Of a stretch of DNA of 24,586 nt, positions 5,806 through 15,520 are shown in pieces. Under the pieces are notes generated by a model, which was not told where the DNA came from, made no database searches, and saw only the letters and a list, made by a program, of their open reading frames with translations. Where the stretch lies: the NCBI GenBank assembly GCA_903833025.1, contig CAILDT010000185.1, positions 1 through 24,586 of the forward strand, written 5' to 3'. Source of the DNA: an uncultured Bacteroidota bacterium (GTDB lineage Bacteria > Bacteroidota > Bacteroidia > 2-12-FULL-35-15). The position numbers and the translations under genes are program-made. Numbering within the stretch: position 1 is the stretch's first letter; each line of letters starts with the position of its first letter.

Positions 5806-8490
5806 ATGAAAAAACTATACACCATCGCAATGCTCGCCATCATTGGCTGTAGCGCAACTGCTACTAATGTAAGCGGTTTTATTTCATCCAACACTAATTG
5901 GACACTCGCCGGCAGTCCGTACATAGTTACCGGCAACGTACTCGTAGATAGTGGCTTTGTACTCACTATAGATGCAGGCGTAGTAGTAAAATTCAACACC
6001 CATAAATCAATACAAATAAGTGGAGTGTTGCGTGCAATTGGCAGCAATGGCAACCCTATTTTATTCACCAGCAACGCTGCATCTCCCGCTCCCGGCGACT
6101 GGGATTTTATAAGCTTTAACACACAGGCAACTGATTATGATTCCACACTCGCCACAGGCAACACAATGCAGTATTGTATTGTGGAATATGGCGGTGGCTC
6201 TGGCAATGGAACAATTCAGATAGTAGATGCGTTCCCTTATTTCGGCGATTGCAAGGTTCGAAACAATGCTGGTAGCGGTATTTATTACAACAGTGTGTTC
6301 CTTACAAGCCATCCCAACGGCACTTTAAAAATAAATAACGGTACCTTTTACAACAATACTTCCGCCGGAAATGGTGCTGGTGTAAATATATATCTTGGAC
6401 AATATACCACAAACACCGCCATTGTTTCCAACAGCACATTTGTCAACAATGTTTCTTATAACGCAGCTTCTGTTAATGGTGGCGGGGCTATTTGCATTGC
6501 CGATGCATTGTCTTCATCCACCGTAATAATTACTAACAATATTATTTACAATAACACGTCAATGAACAATGGCGGGGGGATGAATGTATTTGGGTATTCA
6601 GGCACATCATCACCAGGGTTGGTAGGCAATGTGCTTATTTCTGGTAACATTATCAATGCGAATCATTCAGCTGCCGAAGGAGGCGGAATATATGTACAAG
6701 CACACGGTTTGGTAACTAATAATATCATTTATAATAATACAGCTTTAGCAGGTGGTGGCATCACCGAAATAGGCATTACCACAGCTAATAACTTAATAGT
6801 GAAAAACAATGCAACAACTTATAGTGGCTATCACTGCAATTGGTTTGGCGACCCACTCATTAAAAATCATATAATCGACAATACTTCTACCGATTTTGTA
6901 GTTTCATTTGCAAACGATATAGGCACATATAATTACAACACCATCACCCGCAATGTTACCGCCAATGGTGCAAATAGCACAGTAGCATTTATGGATGGAA
7001 GCAACAACTGTAGTGCACAAGCCAACTGTCATAACAATAATTTGTATGGCAATACCGCCGCTTTCGAGTTTACAAATAACCGCCCTGCTGGTTGCGACAT
7101 CAATGCTAAAAACAGTTGGTGGGGCACCACAACAGTTACTACCATTGATTCTGCTATCAATGATTATTTTGATAACAACACAAAAAGCATCGTATATTAT
7201 TCTCCATTCCAATCTTCACCAGATACCACAGCACCCGTTACACCGCCTGTTCACGTGGTTAAAACAGATTTAGGTGGGGGCAACATACAAGTTACCTGGT
7301 ACACCAATCCCGAAACCGACCTTGCCGGATACAAGGTATATTGGGGCAATCCAACAGGTTATTCGTTTTCAAACAGTGCCGATGCAGGCAATACATTAAG
7401 CTATACATTAACAGGAGCAAGCATTACAGATACCATAGCTGTAACTGCTTACGATACACAAATGGACGGAACAAACGATATGTTTGAAGGGCACTAAAGC
7501 TGGTACACCAATGCTATTGGCAAACCAAGTGCAAGTGTAGCGGCATCATTAACAACAATATGCGCCGGAGATACCGTATTTTATATGGCTAATGCTACTG
7601 ATGTACAAACCTGGTCGTGGTCGTTTCAAAATGGAACACCTAATGTTTCAAGCTCTCAAAGCCCAATTGTAATATACAACACAGCAGGTGTAGATAGTGT
7701 AACTCTCATCGTATCTAACATTGCCGGCAGCGATACGTTGGTAATGTATAATTACATAACAGTTAATGGACCGCCAACAGTAACATTATCAGCACTTCCA
7801 AGTGTTTGTATTGATGCAGCACCATTTACTCTTTCCGGTGGCTCCCCTGCCGGAGGCATATATACTGATATGCTTTCAGCGGTTACAGCTAATACATTTA
7901 ATCCCAATACAGCTGGCGCAGGCACTGATTCTATTTATTATACATACACCGGCACGTGCGGTACAACTACTGCCACACAAGCAATACAGGTAAATGCACT
8001 ACCTGTTGTTACCGTTGATTATGTGAGTGCAGGCATAAGTATTATCTGTGAGTTTGCAAGTGCTGTAACACTTTCAGGAGGTAGTCCCGCAGGTGGCACA
8101 TACAGTGGCACAGGTGTATTTTCAAATACTATTGGTTCTGGTACTCCTGGTACTTTTGCAATCACATACACTTATACTGATGTTAATGGATGTACTAATT
8201 CAGCATTCGATAGTATAACTATTGAAGATTGTCCTGGCGTTCATCAATTAACAATGGATAATGAAATAACTATTTATCCTAACCCTGCTAATGGTGCATT
8301 TACAATAGCATCAACAAACACTAAAATAGAAAACATAAAAGTAGTTAATCTTTTAGGAGAAGAGATACTTGCTGTTACACCCAATAATCAATCAACAATA
8401 ATTAATAATCAATTCACAAAAGGAATTTACTTTGTGCAAGTAACCGATGCGAATAAGAATATTATCAATAAGAAGATAATAATACAATAG
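5806..8490 (+). pseudogene. T9SS beta-helix/Fn3/PKD surface protein split by one in-frame TAA
   Basis: One frame runs from the ATG at 5806 to TAG 8488-8490 (894 codons), broken only by TAA at 7495-7497 (codon 564). The N-terminus has a signal sequence; IIGC at 12-15 also resembles a lipobox. Residues about 60-480 are a right-handed parallel beta-helix with many Asn/Gly-rich turns (NNIIYNN, GGGIYV), closing with the NSWWGTT signature near 435. An Fn3-like domain follows (VQVTWYTNPETDLAGYKVYW type). It reads up to DMFEGH, then the stop, then SWYTNA. Sister proteins usually read GHESWY here, so GAA changed to TAA is the simplest history. After the stop come a PKD domain (about 594-680), Ig-like units, and a T9SS sorting domain from about 820 (ITIYPNP to NKKIIIQ). 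The truncated first part would lack the sorting domain and not be surface-delivered. A downstream ATG (7585) would lack a signal peptide. Confidence 0.85.
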
Positions 8491-8521
8491 ACCTCTTTCA
8501 TTATTAAATACTTTTTCAAAC

Positions 8522-8593
8522 TTGTCATTCTGAGCGCAGCGAGGAATCTCCTTTTTTTACACGTGAGATTCCTCGCTGCGCTCAGAATGACAA
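8522..8593. repeat. Perfect 29-bp inverted repeat with 14-base loop
   Basis: The arms at 8522-8550 and 8565-8593 are exact reverse complements (starting TTGTCATTCTGAGC and ending GCTCAGAATGACAA). This is the GTCATTCTGAGCG... intergenic repeat often seen in Bacteroidota genomes (recalled, not searched). It starts 31 bases after the stop of the preceding gene and could end its transcript, although no T-run follows directly. Confidence 0.9.
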
Positions 8594-8649
8594 ACTACTA
8601 AATCTAATAAATAGCCTCATCCCTAAATTCTCCGCCCTCATCATTAATA

Positions 8650-8681
8650 TTTGTGTATTAATACAAATTGTAGTACTTTAG
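8650..8681 (+). promoter_or_regulatory. Putative promoter for the 8698/9981 gene pair
   Basis: TTTG at 8650-8653, a 20-base spacer, then TACTTTAG at 8674-8681 (one mismatch to TAnnTTTG). Spacing and both boxes fit the Bacteroidota sigma consensus, 16 bases before the ATG at 8698. Confidence 0.5.
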
Positions 8682-8697
8682 CACGTTCAAATTAGGA

Positions 8698-9984
8698 ATG
8701 ATGCGTAAAGCAAATAAATATTTCGTAAAGTTAATGTTCACCCTTCTTATTCAGATGGGTGCAATGCTTTGTGTTTATGGGCAAAACAACGCATTGGTTT
8801 TAAATGGCGCATACATAAATGTGGCTCACGGCACGTGGGCTTCCCCTATATACTTGGTAGTTAACAACGGTACACCAGCAGCAATTAGTCGTGTAAGTGG
8901 TCATATTATTTCGGAGCAGGAAGGCAACTTCGTAAAATGGAATACTAATGATGTTACAGTAGCTACCAATTATGTGTTTCCGTTTGGTTTCAGCAATACT
9001 AATTACCTGCCGGTTACTATTCATAAATCATCAGTGGGTGTGGGCGCAAGCCACGTAAACAATGCTTCTGGAATTAATATCTCTACCTGGAGTACCATCA
9101 ATACCAACGTTACTTGGGCTACTTCCGTTACCAGTATGACTGGTGCAGCAGGTGCCAATGCTACCAATGCGGTAATTGACCGTTGGTGGCAGGTGGATGC
9201 ATTAGCTGCTGTTACAGGAACAATGGATGTATCATATCAAGGCGTTGAAAACACCACCTTATATCCTGCCGGTCCGTTTGCTGGGCAGGAATGGGATATT
9301 CCATCCTCTACCTGGGGCTTGCAATCAGGTGCAGGTGCAGGTGTGGTAGCAGGGGTTGGTACTGCCACGGGTATCACTCTTCTTGAGTTGGGCTTCGGCA
9401 CAAGCACACCCTATATACTTTCAGCAACTGCAGCACCATTGCCTATTGAACTGGTTAGTTTTACTGCCACTTGCGAAGGAGTTAACACACACATTAAATG
9501 GACGGATGCTTCCGAAACTAATGTATCTAACATAGAATTGCAAAAGAGTGCCGATTTAAATAACTGGACAACCATCTACATTGCCGCGCCATCCAACCAA
9601 AGCTCTGCAACACATTATAATTATTCTTATGCAGAAATAAGCAACATTCCAATGTATTACCGATTAAAAACAAACAACAACGATGGTGGCTCTGATTTAA
9701 GTGCTACTATTTATAATCAGCCCTGCAACGGTGCAGCAAACACGCTATCGGCTTATTATTTCGATAACACTATTAATCTAATATCTCATTTCCTTACAGA
9801 TGATAAAGTAACGTATGTTTTATATGATATGCAAGGCAAAATGGTATTGCAAGGTGAGTACTACGCCACCAAAGGCGAACAGCTGTTAACCTTGCCGGTG
9901 GAGCAATTAAGCAATTCTATTTATATATTAAAAGCACAAAGTAATACAACTCAATACAATCAAAAAGTAATATTAGCACGATGA
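8698..9984 (+). CDS. T9SS-exported surface protein
   Basis: A 428-aa protein. Two ATGs in tandem (8698, 8701) could both start it; AGGA just before them may act as a weak ribosome site. Residues 1-29 are a signal peptide ending VYGQ. Residues about 30-245 form a beta-rich region of unknown family with WW-containing RWWQVDAL and repeated Gly/Ala turns. From about 250, APLPIELVSFTATCEG and IKWTDASETNVSNIELQKS match the Fn3-like module that often precedes Bacteroidota sorting domains. The last about 75 residues are a type A T9SS sorting domain (VTYVLYDMQGKMVLQGE, SIYILKA, QKVILAR). Its TGA overlaps the next gene's ATG by 4 bp (ATGA), implying translational coupling. Partner role unknown; probably co-displayed with the S74 protein. 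Confidence 0.85.
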   Translation: MMRKANKYFVKLMFTLLIQMGAMLCVYGQNNALVLNGAYINVAHGTWASPIYLVVNNGTPAAISRVSGHIISEQEGNFVKWNTNDVTVATNYVFPFGFSNTNYLPVTIHKSSVGVGASHVNNASGINISTWSTINTNVTWATSVTSMTGAAGANATNAVIDRWWQVDALAAVTGTMDVSYQGVENTTLYPAGPFAGQEWDIPSSTWGLQSGAGAGVVAGVGTATGITLLELGFGTSTPYILSATAAPLPIELVSFTATCEGVNTHIKWTDASETNVSNIELQKSADLNNWTTIYIAAPSNQSSATHYNYSYAEISNIPMYYRLKTNNNDGGSDLSATIYNQPCNGAANTLSAYYFDNTINLISHFLTDDKVTYVLYDMQGKMVLQGEYYATKGEQLLTLPVEQLSNSIYILKAQSNTTQYNQKVILAR

Positions 9985-12242
9985 TGAAAAAATACATTCT
10001 TATAGTAGCAATTGCCCTGTTTGTAGCCGACATAAAGGCACAAAACATTGGTATTAACAGTACCGGCGCACTACCCAATAACTCCGCAATGCTGGATATT
10101 GATGTGGCTGCATTAGCAACAAAAAAAGGATTGTTAATACCTCGTATGACTTCGGCGGAGAAAACAGCATTAAACCCATTGCCTGCTGCTGCGCAAGGTT
10201 TGTTAATCTATCAGACTGATGGAGCACAAGGGTTTTATTACAATACTAGTATTACAGTGGTTCCTAACTGGGTTTACATTACATCGGCAGCAGCATCGGG
10301 TTGGGCTTTGATAGGTAATGCTGCAACAGTTTCTACCACTAACTTCTTAGGAACATTGGATTCGGTAGCAATGGTGTTCAGAGTAAACAATCACTATTCG
10401 GGCAGAATAGGTTTGTTGGATCCTGCCGATATGAATACCTCTTTTGGTAATAGTGCATTATCAGCAGTTTCAACTGGCTATAACAATACAGGTATTGGAG
10501 CAAAAGCATTAACAACAATAACTACATCGCACGATAATACAGGGGTTGGGTATTTAGCATTAGGAGCTAATACATCAGGTTTCTCCAATACTGCGATGGG
10601 TTCGGCAGCAGCAGGAGTTAACACTACAGGGTTCAATACCACTGCTATTGGAGCAAATGCTCTTGCCGCAAACATATCTGGAAACAACAATACAGCAATA
10701 GGGGTATCTTCACTATCATCCAACACTACAGGGTTTGATAATATTGCTGAAGGAAGTTTCTCTTTGTTTCATAACTTTTCAGGAACCAATAACGTTGCAA
10801 TTGGTTTTAATGCGGGGTTTAATAATACAACTGGCTCTAACAACTTAGCAAATGGTTATCAAGCATTATATGGGAACGCTGCAGGTTCAACAGGGGCAGG
10901 TAACGTAGCAAACGGCTCAAACGCATTATTCTCAGAAACAACAGGAAGCTACAACGTTGCTACAGGTTATAATTCTATGTACTCAAGTACTACTGCGTTA
11001 AGTAACGTAGCTACTGGAGCCAATTCGCTTTATACAAATACTACAGGAATTCAGAACGTTTCAATCGGAGATTCTACTTTATATTCAAATACTACAGGAT
11101 ATAATAATACAGCTAACGGCTACGCTGCATTAACCAAAAACACAACTGGATGGCTGAACACTGCAACAGGATACAATGCACTATTTAATAACACCACAGG
11201 TGTTTGGAACTCTGCAATTGGCTCTATGGCTCTTTTTACTAATACATTGGGTGGATTAAACACTGCATCGGGTTATCAAGCGTTGTATTCTAACACAACT
11301 GGTAATTACAATACTGCCTACGGTTACCAATCGCTTTATGCTACAACTGGTGCAGGAACAGGAAATACCGCAAGTGGGTATAGGTCCTTATATACAAATA
11401 CAACAGGAACATATAACACTGCAATGGGTTCTTCTGCATTATTGTTAAACACAACAGGGGTGCAGAATTGCGCTTATGGTTATTTAGCATTAAATGCAAA
11501 TACAACTTCCAATTATAACACTGCAATTGGTACTTATACACTTTATAGTAATTCTACAGGAGCCAATAACGTAGCTTTAGGTTATTATGCTGGCTATACG
11601 GCTGTCCCTGCTAATGCTAACGTTTCAGGAAGTTACAATGTGTTTATAGGCTCTAATGCTGGACCAGGAACTGCAACTCAATTAAGTAATGCAATTGCAA
11701 TAGGTAAAAACTCATTGGTAAACATAAGCAACGCAATGGTTTTGGGCGGTACTGGGGCAGATAAAGTATTTGTTGGAATAGGAACTACCTCTCCAACTGC
11801 TGAATTAAATGTGGTTGGAAATGGATTATTTACAGGTACAGTTACTGCAAGTTGTGGTGTTTTGGCTTGTTCGGATGTTAGATATAAAAAGAACATATTG
11901 CAGCTAAACAATTGTTTAGAAAACATTATGAAACTGAAAGGGGTTAGTTATGATTGGAAAAAAGAAGAGTTCCCGGATAAGAATTTCACAGACAAAAAAC
12001 AAATAGGAGTTATTGCGCAAGAATTAGAAAAGGTTTATCCTGAACTCGTATTTACGGACAATAGTGGTTACAAAACAGTTGATTACACTCGTTTAACACC
12101 AATTTTATTAGAGGCAATAAAGGAACAGCAAAAACAAATTAGTGAGCAGAACAAAAGCATAGAACAACTTAGAGGTGAAGTTTCTCAAATAAAAGGATTG
12201 TTAATTAACAATACTAATTCTGCTTCTTTAGAAAAGAAATAG
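9981..12242 (+). CDS. Repeat-rich fibre protein with S74 intramolecular chaperone domain
   Basis: A 753-aa protein. A signal peptide (1-21, ending IKAQ) is followed by NIGINSTGALPNNSAMLDID and GLLIPRMTSAEK, the usual N-terminal module of Bacteroidota 'tail fiber domain' proteins. Residues about 160-545 hold roughly 22 units of about 17 residues with the pattern NTTG-x-x-N-x-A-x-G-x-x-x-L, resembling the SVAIG-type turns of trimeric beta-roll adhesin heads. Residues 631-715 are an endosialidase-type S74 chaperone: S631-D632 in SDVRYKKNI (the Ser-Asp self-cleavage site of the family), GVIAQELEKVYPELV, and the YKTVDYTRLTPILLEAI core. A coiled coil (about 710-742) ends it. The family trimerises, folds, then cleaves itself. 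No T9SS domain is present, so its export route is unclear. Coupled to the upstream gene by the ATGA overlap. Confidence 0.88.
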   Translation: MMKKYILIVAIALFVADIKAQNIGINSTGALPNNSAMLDIDVAALATKKGLLIPRMTSAEKTALNPLPAAAQGLLIYQTDGAQGFYYNTSITVVPNWVYITSAAASGWALIGNAATVSTTNFLGTLDSVAMVFRVNNHYSGRIGLLDPADMNTSFGNSALSAVSTGYNNTGIGAKALTTITTSHDNTGVGYLALGANTSGFSNTAMGSAAAGVNTTGFNTTAIGANALAANISGNNNTAIGVSSLSSNTTGFDNIAEGSFSLFHNFSGTNNVAIGFNAGFNNTTGSNNLANGYQALYGNAAGSTGAGNVANGSNALFSETTGSYNVATGYNSMYSSTTALSNVATGANSLYTNTTGIQNVSIGDSTLYSNTTGYNNTANGYAALTKNTTGWLNTATGYNALFNNTTGVWNSAIGSMALFTNTLGGLNTASGYQALYSNTTGNYNTAYGYQSLYATTGAGTGNTASGYRSLYTNTTGTYNTAMGSSALLLNTTGVQNCAYGYLALNANTTSNYNTAIGTYTLYSNSTGANNVALGYYAGYTAVPANANVSGSYNVFIGSNAGPGTATQLSNAIAIGKNSLVNISNAMVLGGTGADKVFVGIGTTSPTAELNVVGNGLFTGTVTASCGVLACSDVRYKKNILQLNNCLENIMKLKGVSYDWKKEEFPDKNFTDKKQIGVIAQELEKVYPELVFTDNSGYKTVDYTRLTPILLEAIKEQQKQISEQNKSIEQLRGEVSQIKGLLINNTNSASLEKK

Positions 12243-12280
12243 TTGTTCACAACTCGTATTTTAACTTTTTAAACAAACAT

Positions 12281-12310
12281 TTTGTAACGTCAAGTATTTA
12301 TATATATTTG
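12281..12310 (+). promoter_or_regulatory. Putative promoter for the 12342-fadNAE operon
   Basis: TTTG at 12281-12284, an 18-base spacer, then TATATTTG at 12303-12310 (full match to TAnnTTTG), 31 bases before the ATG. Spacer is one base shorter than the usual 19-21. Confidence 0.5.
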
Positions 12311-12341
12311 TTCAAAATAAAACGTTGTAATTTTCTAAACT

Positions 12342-13046
12342 ATGAAGCAACTTCTACTTATCTCATTATTCTGTGGATTCTTTCTTTTTCCTATAAAGAA
12401 TGCTATTTCACAGCAATCACAAACTATAGTTGATGTTTTTTTGGCGCTGCCAGATACTGCATTTACAACTATTAAGGAACTTAACTTTGCAGAGAAAGAT
12501 TCTTTTTCGGTAAAGGAAAGAACAAAAATGATTGCTAATTATGACCAGCAAAAGAAAACCTTTACTCCTGAAGACCCACGCTTTCACATAATTTCGGAAA
12601 ACGAAACCAACCATCTTTTATATTCAACAAATAACGAGGTAAATATGAATGTGAAATTCTGGTCGATTACCGATAATGAATCGCTAATAGCGGTAGATGG
12701 CAGCTATAAAGATGATTGGAATTATCAGACCATAAAATTTTATAAGTATAAGTCAGGCAAGATTACTCCTGTGCAGGCATTGCCAGAAGATTATCCGATT
12801 AGTTTATTCTTTGATTCCACCTATTTGGAAAACAGAAAGGTGGATCCTAATTATACTATTCCACATCCTTTCATAGAATTCTCAAAAACAGGAGATGATT
12901 TAGAAGTGAAAGTTCAACCCGAAATATTTAAAGAAGAAATTGTAGGTGCAGCAGGTCATCCGCTCACTCGGCTAAGAATAGCAAGAATTAAACGCCCGTG
13001 GGTTTTATTAAAACTGCAAGGCGATAAATTCGTTATCGTGAAATAG
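12342..13046 (+). CDS. Exported protein of unknown function, first gene of fad operon
   Basis: A 234-aa protein. Residues 1-24 are a signal peptide (LLLISLFCGFFLFPI, ending AISQ). The mature part begins TIVDVFLALPDTAF and continues with mixed alpha/beta sequence. That beginning and the overall size recall the DUF3256 family of Bacteroidota periplasmic proteins, but this is from memory and weak. No enzyme motif, lipobox or sorting domain is seen. The stop at 13046 is 7 bases before the fadN ATG, so it is almost certainly cotranscribed with the beta-oxidation genes. The link to fatty acids is inferred from position only. Confidence 0.75.
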   Translation: MKQLLLISLFCGFFLFPIKNAISQQSQTIVDVFLALPDTAFTTIKELNFAEKDSFSVKERTKMIANYDQQKKTFTPEDPRFHIISENETNHLLYSTNNEVNMNVKFWSITDNESLIAVDGSYKDDWNYQTIKFYKYKSGKITPVQALPEDYPISLFFDSTYLENRKVDPNYTIPHPFIEFSKTGDDLEVKVQPEIFKEEIVGAAGHPLTRLRIARIKRPWVLLKLQGDKFVIVK

Positions 13047-13053
13047 AAAATAT

Positions 13054-15435
13054 ATGAGCTACAACAGAAGTATAAAAAAGGTTGCAGTGCTTGGCTCTGG
13101 AGTAATGGGAAGCCGTATTGCCTGCCACTTTGCAAACATTGGAGTAGAGGTAGTATTACTTGATATAGTACCGAAAGATGCAACATCAGATAAAAAGTCA
13201 AGAAACAAAATAGTCGATGATGCACTTGCATTTGCACTAAAATCAAATCCTTCGCCTATCTATCGTAAGTCATTTGCAAAGCGAATTACTACTGGCAACT
13301 TTGATGATAATATGAAAGACATCGCCACCTGCGATTGGATTATTGAGGTGGTGATTGAACGATTAGATATAAAGAAACAAGTATTTGATAAGGTTGAACA
13401 GTACCGTAAACCTGGTACTTTAGTAACTTCTAACACTTCAGGTATTCCAATTCACCTTATGAATGAAGGACGTAGTGAAGATTTTCAAAAGAACTTTTGC
13501 GGTTCTCACTTCTTTAATCCTCCAAGATATTTACGTTTATTGGAAATTATTCCTACCCCAAAAACATCTCCTGAAGTAATCGAATTCTTGATGAATTACG
13601 GCGAGTTGTATCTTGGGAAAACAACTGTGCATTGTAAAGATACTCCTGCTTTTATTGCAAATAGGATAGGTGTATTTGGCATTATGAGTTTATTTCATTT
13701 GGTAGAAAAAATGGGATTAACTATTGATGAAGTGGATAAATTGACTGGTCCTGTTTTAGGTCGCCCTAAGTCAGCAACATTTCGCACCTGTGACGTTGTA
13801 GGGTTGGATACATTGGTACATGTAGCTAATGGTGTTGCACAAAGTTGCCCAAATGATGAAGCCATAGAGCAGTTTAAAATACCTGACTTTATAGCGAAGA
13901 TGGTAGAGAACAAATGGCTGGGTAGTAAAACAGAACAAGGATTTTTTAAGAAAGTAAAAGGGGCAGGAGGGAAGAGCGAAATACATTCTTTAGATTTAAA
14001 AGCATTAGAGTATAAGCCATCCGTAAAAGCGAAATTCGCCACACTTGAATTAACTAAGTCAATAGATAATTTAAAAGACAGGATGAAAGTTTTGCTTGCT
14101 GGTAAAGACAAGGCAGGTGAATTTTATCGCGCATCGTTTTATGGTTTGTTTGCTTATGTGAGTAATCGTATTCCTGAAATTACTGATGAATTATTTAAGA
14201 TAGATGCTGCAATGAATGCAGGTTTTGCATGGGAACTCGGACCGTTCGAAGCTTGGGATTCGTTAGGAGTTTCTGAAACAGTGAAAGCTATGGAAGTGGC
14301 AGGCAACAAACCTGCACAATGGATTTATGATATGCTTACCTCTGGTGCAACTACTTTTTATAAAGTTGAAAACGGGAATAAAAAGTATTATGATATTCCT
14401 TCCAAAGCATACAAAACAATACCCGGAACGGAGTCATTTATTTTACTAGATAATATTAGAGGAAACAAAACAGTTTGGAAAAACACAGGCGCAACCCTTA
14501 CTGACATTGGAGATGGAATAGTGAACATAGAGTGGAATACGAAGATGAATTCCATAGGTGCAGAAGTTATTGAAGGAATTACCAAAGCAATTGAGATAGC
14601 TGAAAAAGATTTTAGAGGATTAGTTATTTCTAATGAAGGAGCCAATTTTAGTGCGGGTGCAAATGTGGGAATGATATTTATGATGGCGGTGGAACAAGAA
14701 TACGATGAATTGAATTTCGCCATAAAAACATTTCAAAACACAATGATGCGGGTTCGTTATTCTTCTATACCGGTTGTGGTAGCACCTCACAATATGGCGT
14801 TGGGTGGTGCTTGCGAGATGAGTTTACATTCAGATAAAGTTGTTGCTCACGCAGAAACATATATGGGATTAGTTGAATTTGGTGTTGGTTTAATTCCTGG
14901 AGGAGGTGGCACTAAAGAGTTTGCAGTGCGACTATCAGATGAATTGCAAGAAGGAGATATAGAACTAAACAATTTCAGAGAACGCTTTTTAACTATTGGA
15001 CAAGCTAAAGTATCAACGTCTGCTTACGAAGCATTTGATTTAGGTTATCTAAGAAAAGGGAAAGATATAGTAGTGCCATCTCGCAATCGTTTGTTGACAG
15101 AGGCAAAAGCAGAGTGTATTGAACTTGCAAACGAAGGTTATACTAAACCACTTTATAGAAAAGACATTAGAGTGCTTGGTAAACAAGCATTAGGATTGGC
15201 TTATCTGGGTGCTAACTCTATGTTAAGCGGAAATTATATAAGCGAACACGATGCAAAGATTTCACAAAAACTTGCTTGGGTATTATGTGGAGGTGATCTA
15301 TCTGCGCCTACGTTAGTAAGTGAGCAATATCTTTTAGATTTGGAAAGAGAAGCATTCTTGAGTTTATGCGGAGAACGTAAAACACTTGAACGTTTGCAGT
15401 CAATTATTTCGGGAGGTAAAATATTAAGAAATTAA
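13054..15435 (+). CDS. fadN: 3-hydroxyacyl-CoA dehydrogenase / enoyl-CoA hydratase, FadN type
   Basis: A 793-aa fusion carrying out the second and third steps of fatty-acid beta-oxidation in the cytosol. The dehydrogenase comes first. A Rossmann fold has GSGVMGS (G14, G16, G19) and D37 after the second strand for NAD. E103, H152 in SHFFNPP and E164 in LLEIIP correspond to the catalytic region, followed by the C-terminal helical domains (FIANRIG onward). The hydratase/crotonase domain lies at about 500-690: NFSAGANVGM and NMALGGACEM supply the oxyanion hole. E588 and E608 (LVEFGVGLIPGGGG) are 20 residues apart, like the two catalytic Glu of enoyl-CoA hydratase. The dehydrogenase-first order and the length match Bacillus FadN and differ from E. 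coli FadB. The ATG is 7 bases after the upstream stop. Confidence 0.95.
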   Translation: MSYNRSIKKVAVLGSGVMGSRIACHFANIGVEVVLLDIVPKDATSDKKSRNKIVDDALAFALKSNPSPIYRKSFAKRITTGNFDDNMKDIATCDWIIEVVIERLDIKKQVFDKVEQYRKPGTLVTSNTSGIPIHLMNEGRSEDFQKNFCGSHFFNPPRYLRLLEIIPTPKTSPEVIEFLMNYGELYLGKTTVHCKDTPAFIANRIGVFGIMSLFHLVEKMGLTIDEVDKLTGPVLGRPKSATFRTCDVVGLDTLVHVANGVAQSCPNDEAIEQFKIPDFIAKMVENKWLGSKTEQGFFKKVKGAGGKSEIHSLDLKALEYKPSVKAKFATLELTKSIDNLKDRMKVLLAGKDKAGEFYRASFYGLFAYVSNRIPEITDELFKIDAAMNAGFAWELGPFEAWDSLGVSETVKAMEVAGNKPAQWIYDMLTSGATTFYKVENGNKKYYDIPSKAYKTIPGTESFILLDNIRGNKTVWKNTGATLTDIGDGIVNIEWNTKMNSIGAEVIEGITKAIEIAEKDFRGLVISNEGANFSAGANVGMIFMMAVEQEYDELNFAIKTFQNTMMRVRYSSIPVVVAPHNMALGGACEMSLHSDKVVAHAETYMGLVEFGVGLIPGGGGTKEFAVRLSDELQEGDIELNNFRERFLTIGQAKVSTSAYEAFDLGYLRKGKDIVVPSRNRLLTEAKAECIELANEGYTKPLYRKDIRVLGKQALGLAYLGANSMLSGNYISEHDAKISQKLAWVLCGGDLSAPTLVSEQYLLDLEREAFLSLCGERKTLERLQSIISGGKILRN

Positions 15436-15440
15436 GATTC

Positions 15441-15502
15441 ACCACTAAGGCACTAAGAACACATAGAAAGATTAATCTTAGTGAACTTAGTGACTTAGTG
15501 GT
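15441..15502. repeat. Inverted repeat (CACTAAG family) inside the fad operon
   Basis: The arms at 15441-15457 and 15486-15502 pair over 17 bases with one mismatch (ACCACTAAGGCACTAAG against ACCACTAAGTCACTAAG). An inner palindrome AAGATTAATCTT lies at 15468-15479. It fills most of the 85-bp fadN-fadA gap. CACTAAG-type repeats like this are common in Bacteroidota intergenic DNA (recalled). With no T-run, it may pause or process the mRNA rather than end it. Confidence 0.85.
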
Positions 15503-15520
15503 AAAAATAAAACTAAACAA

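Noticed and set aside
7495..7497. TAA reassigned to an amino acid in this organism
   Set aside because: TAA ends many intact genes here (for example 190-882, 2874-3827, fadN and fadA), so a genome-wide change of meaning is not supported; local mutation or error is simpler.
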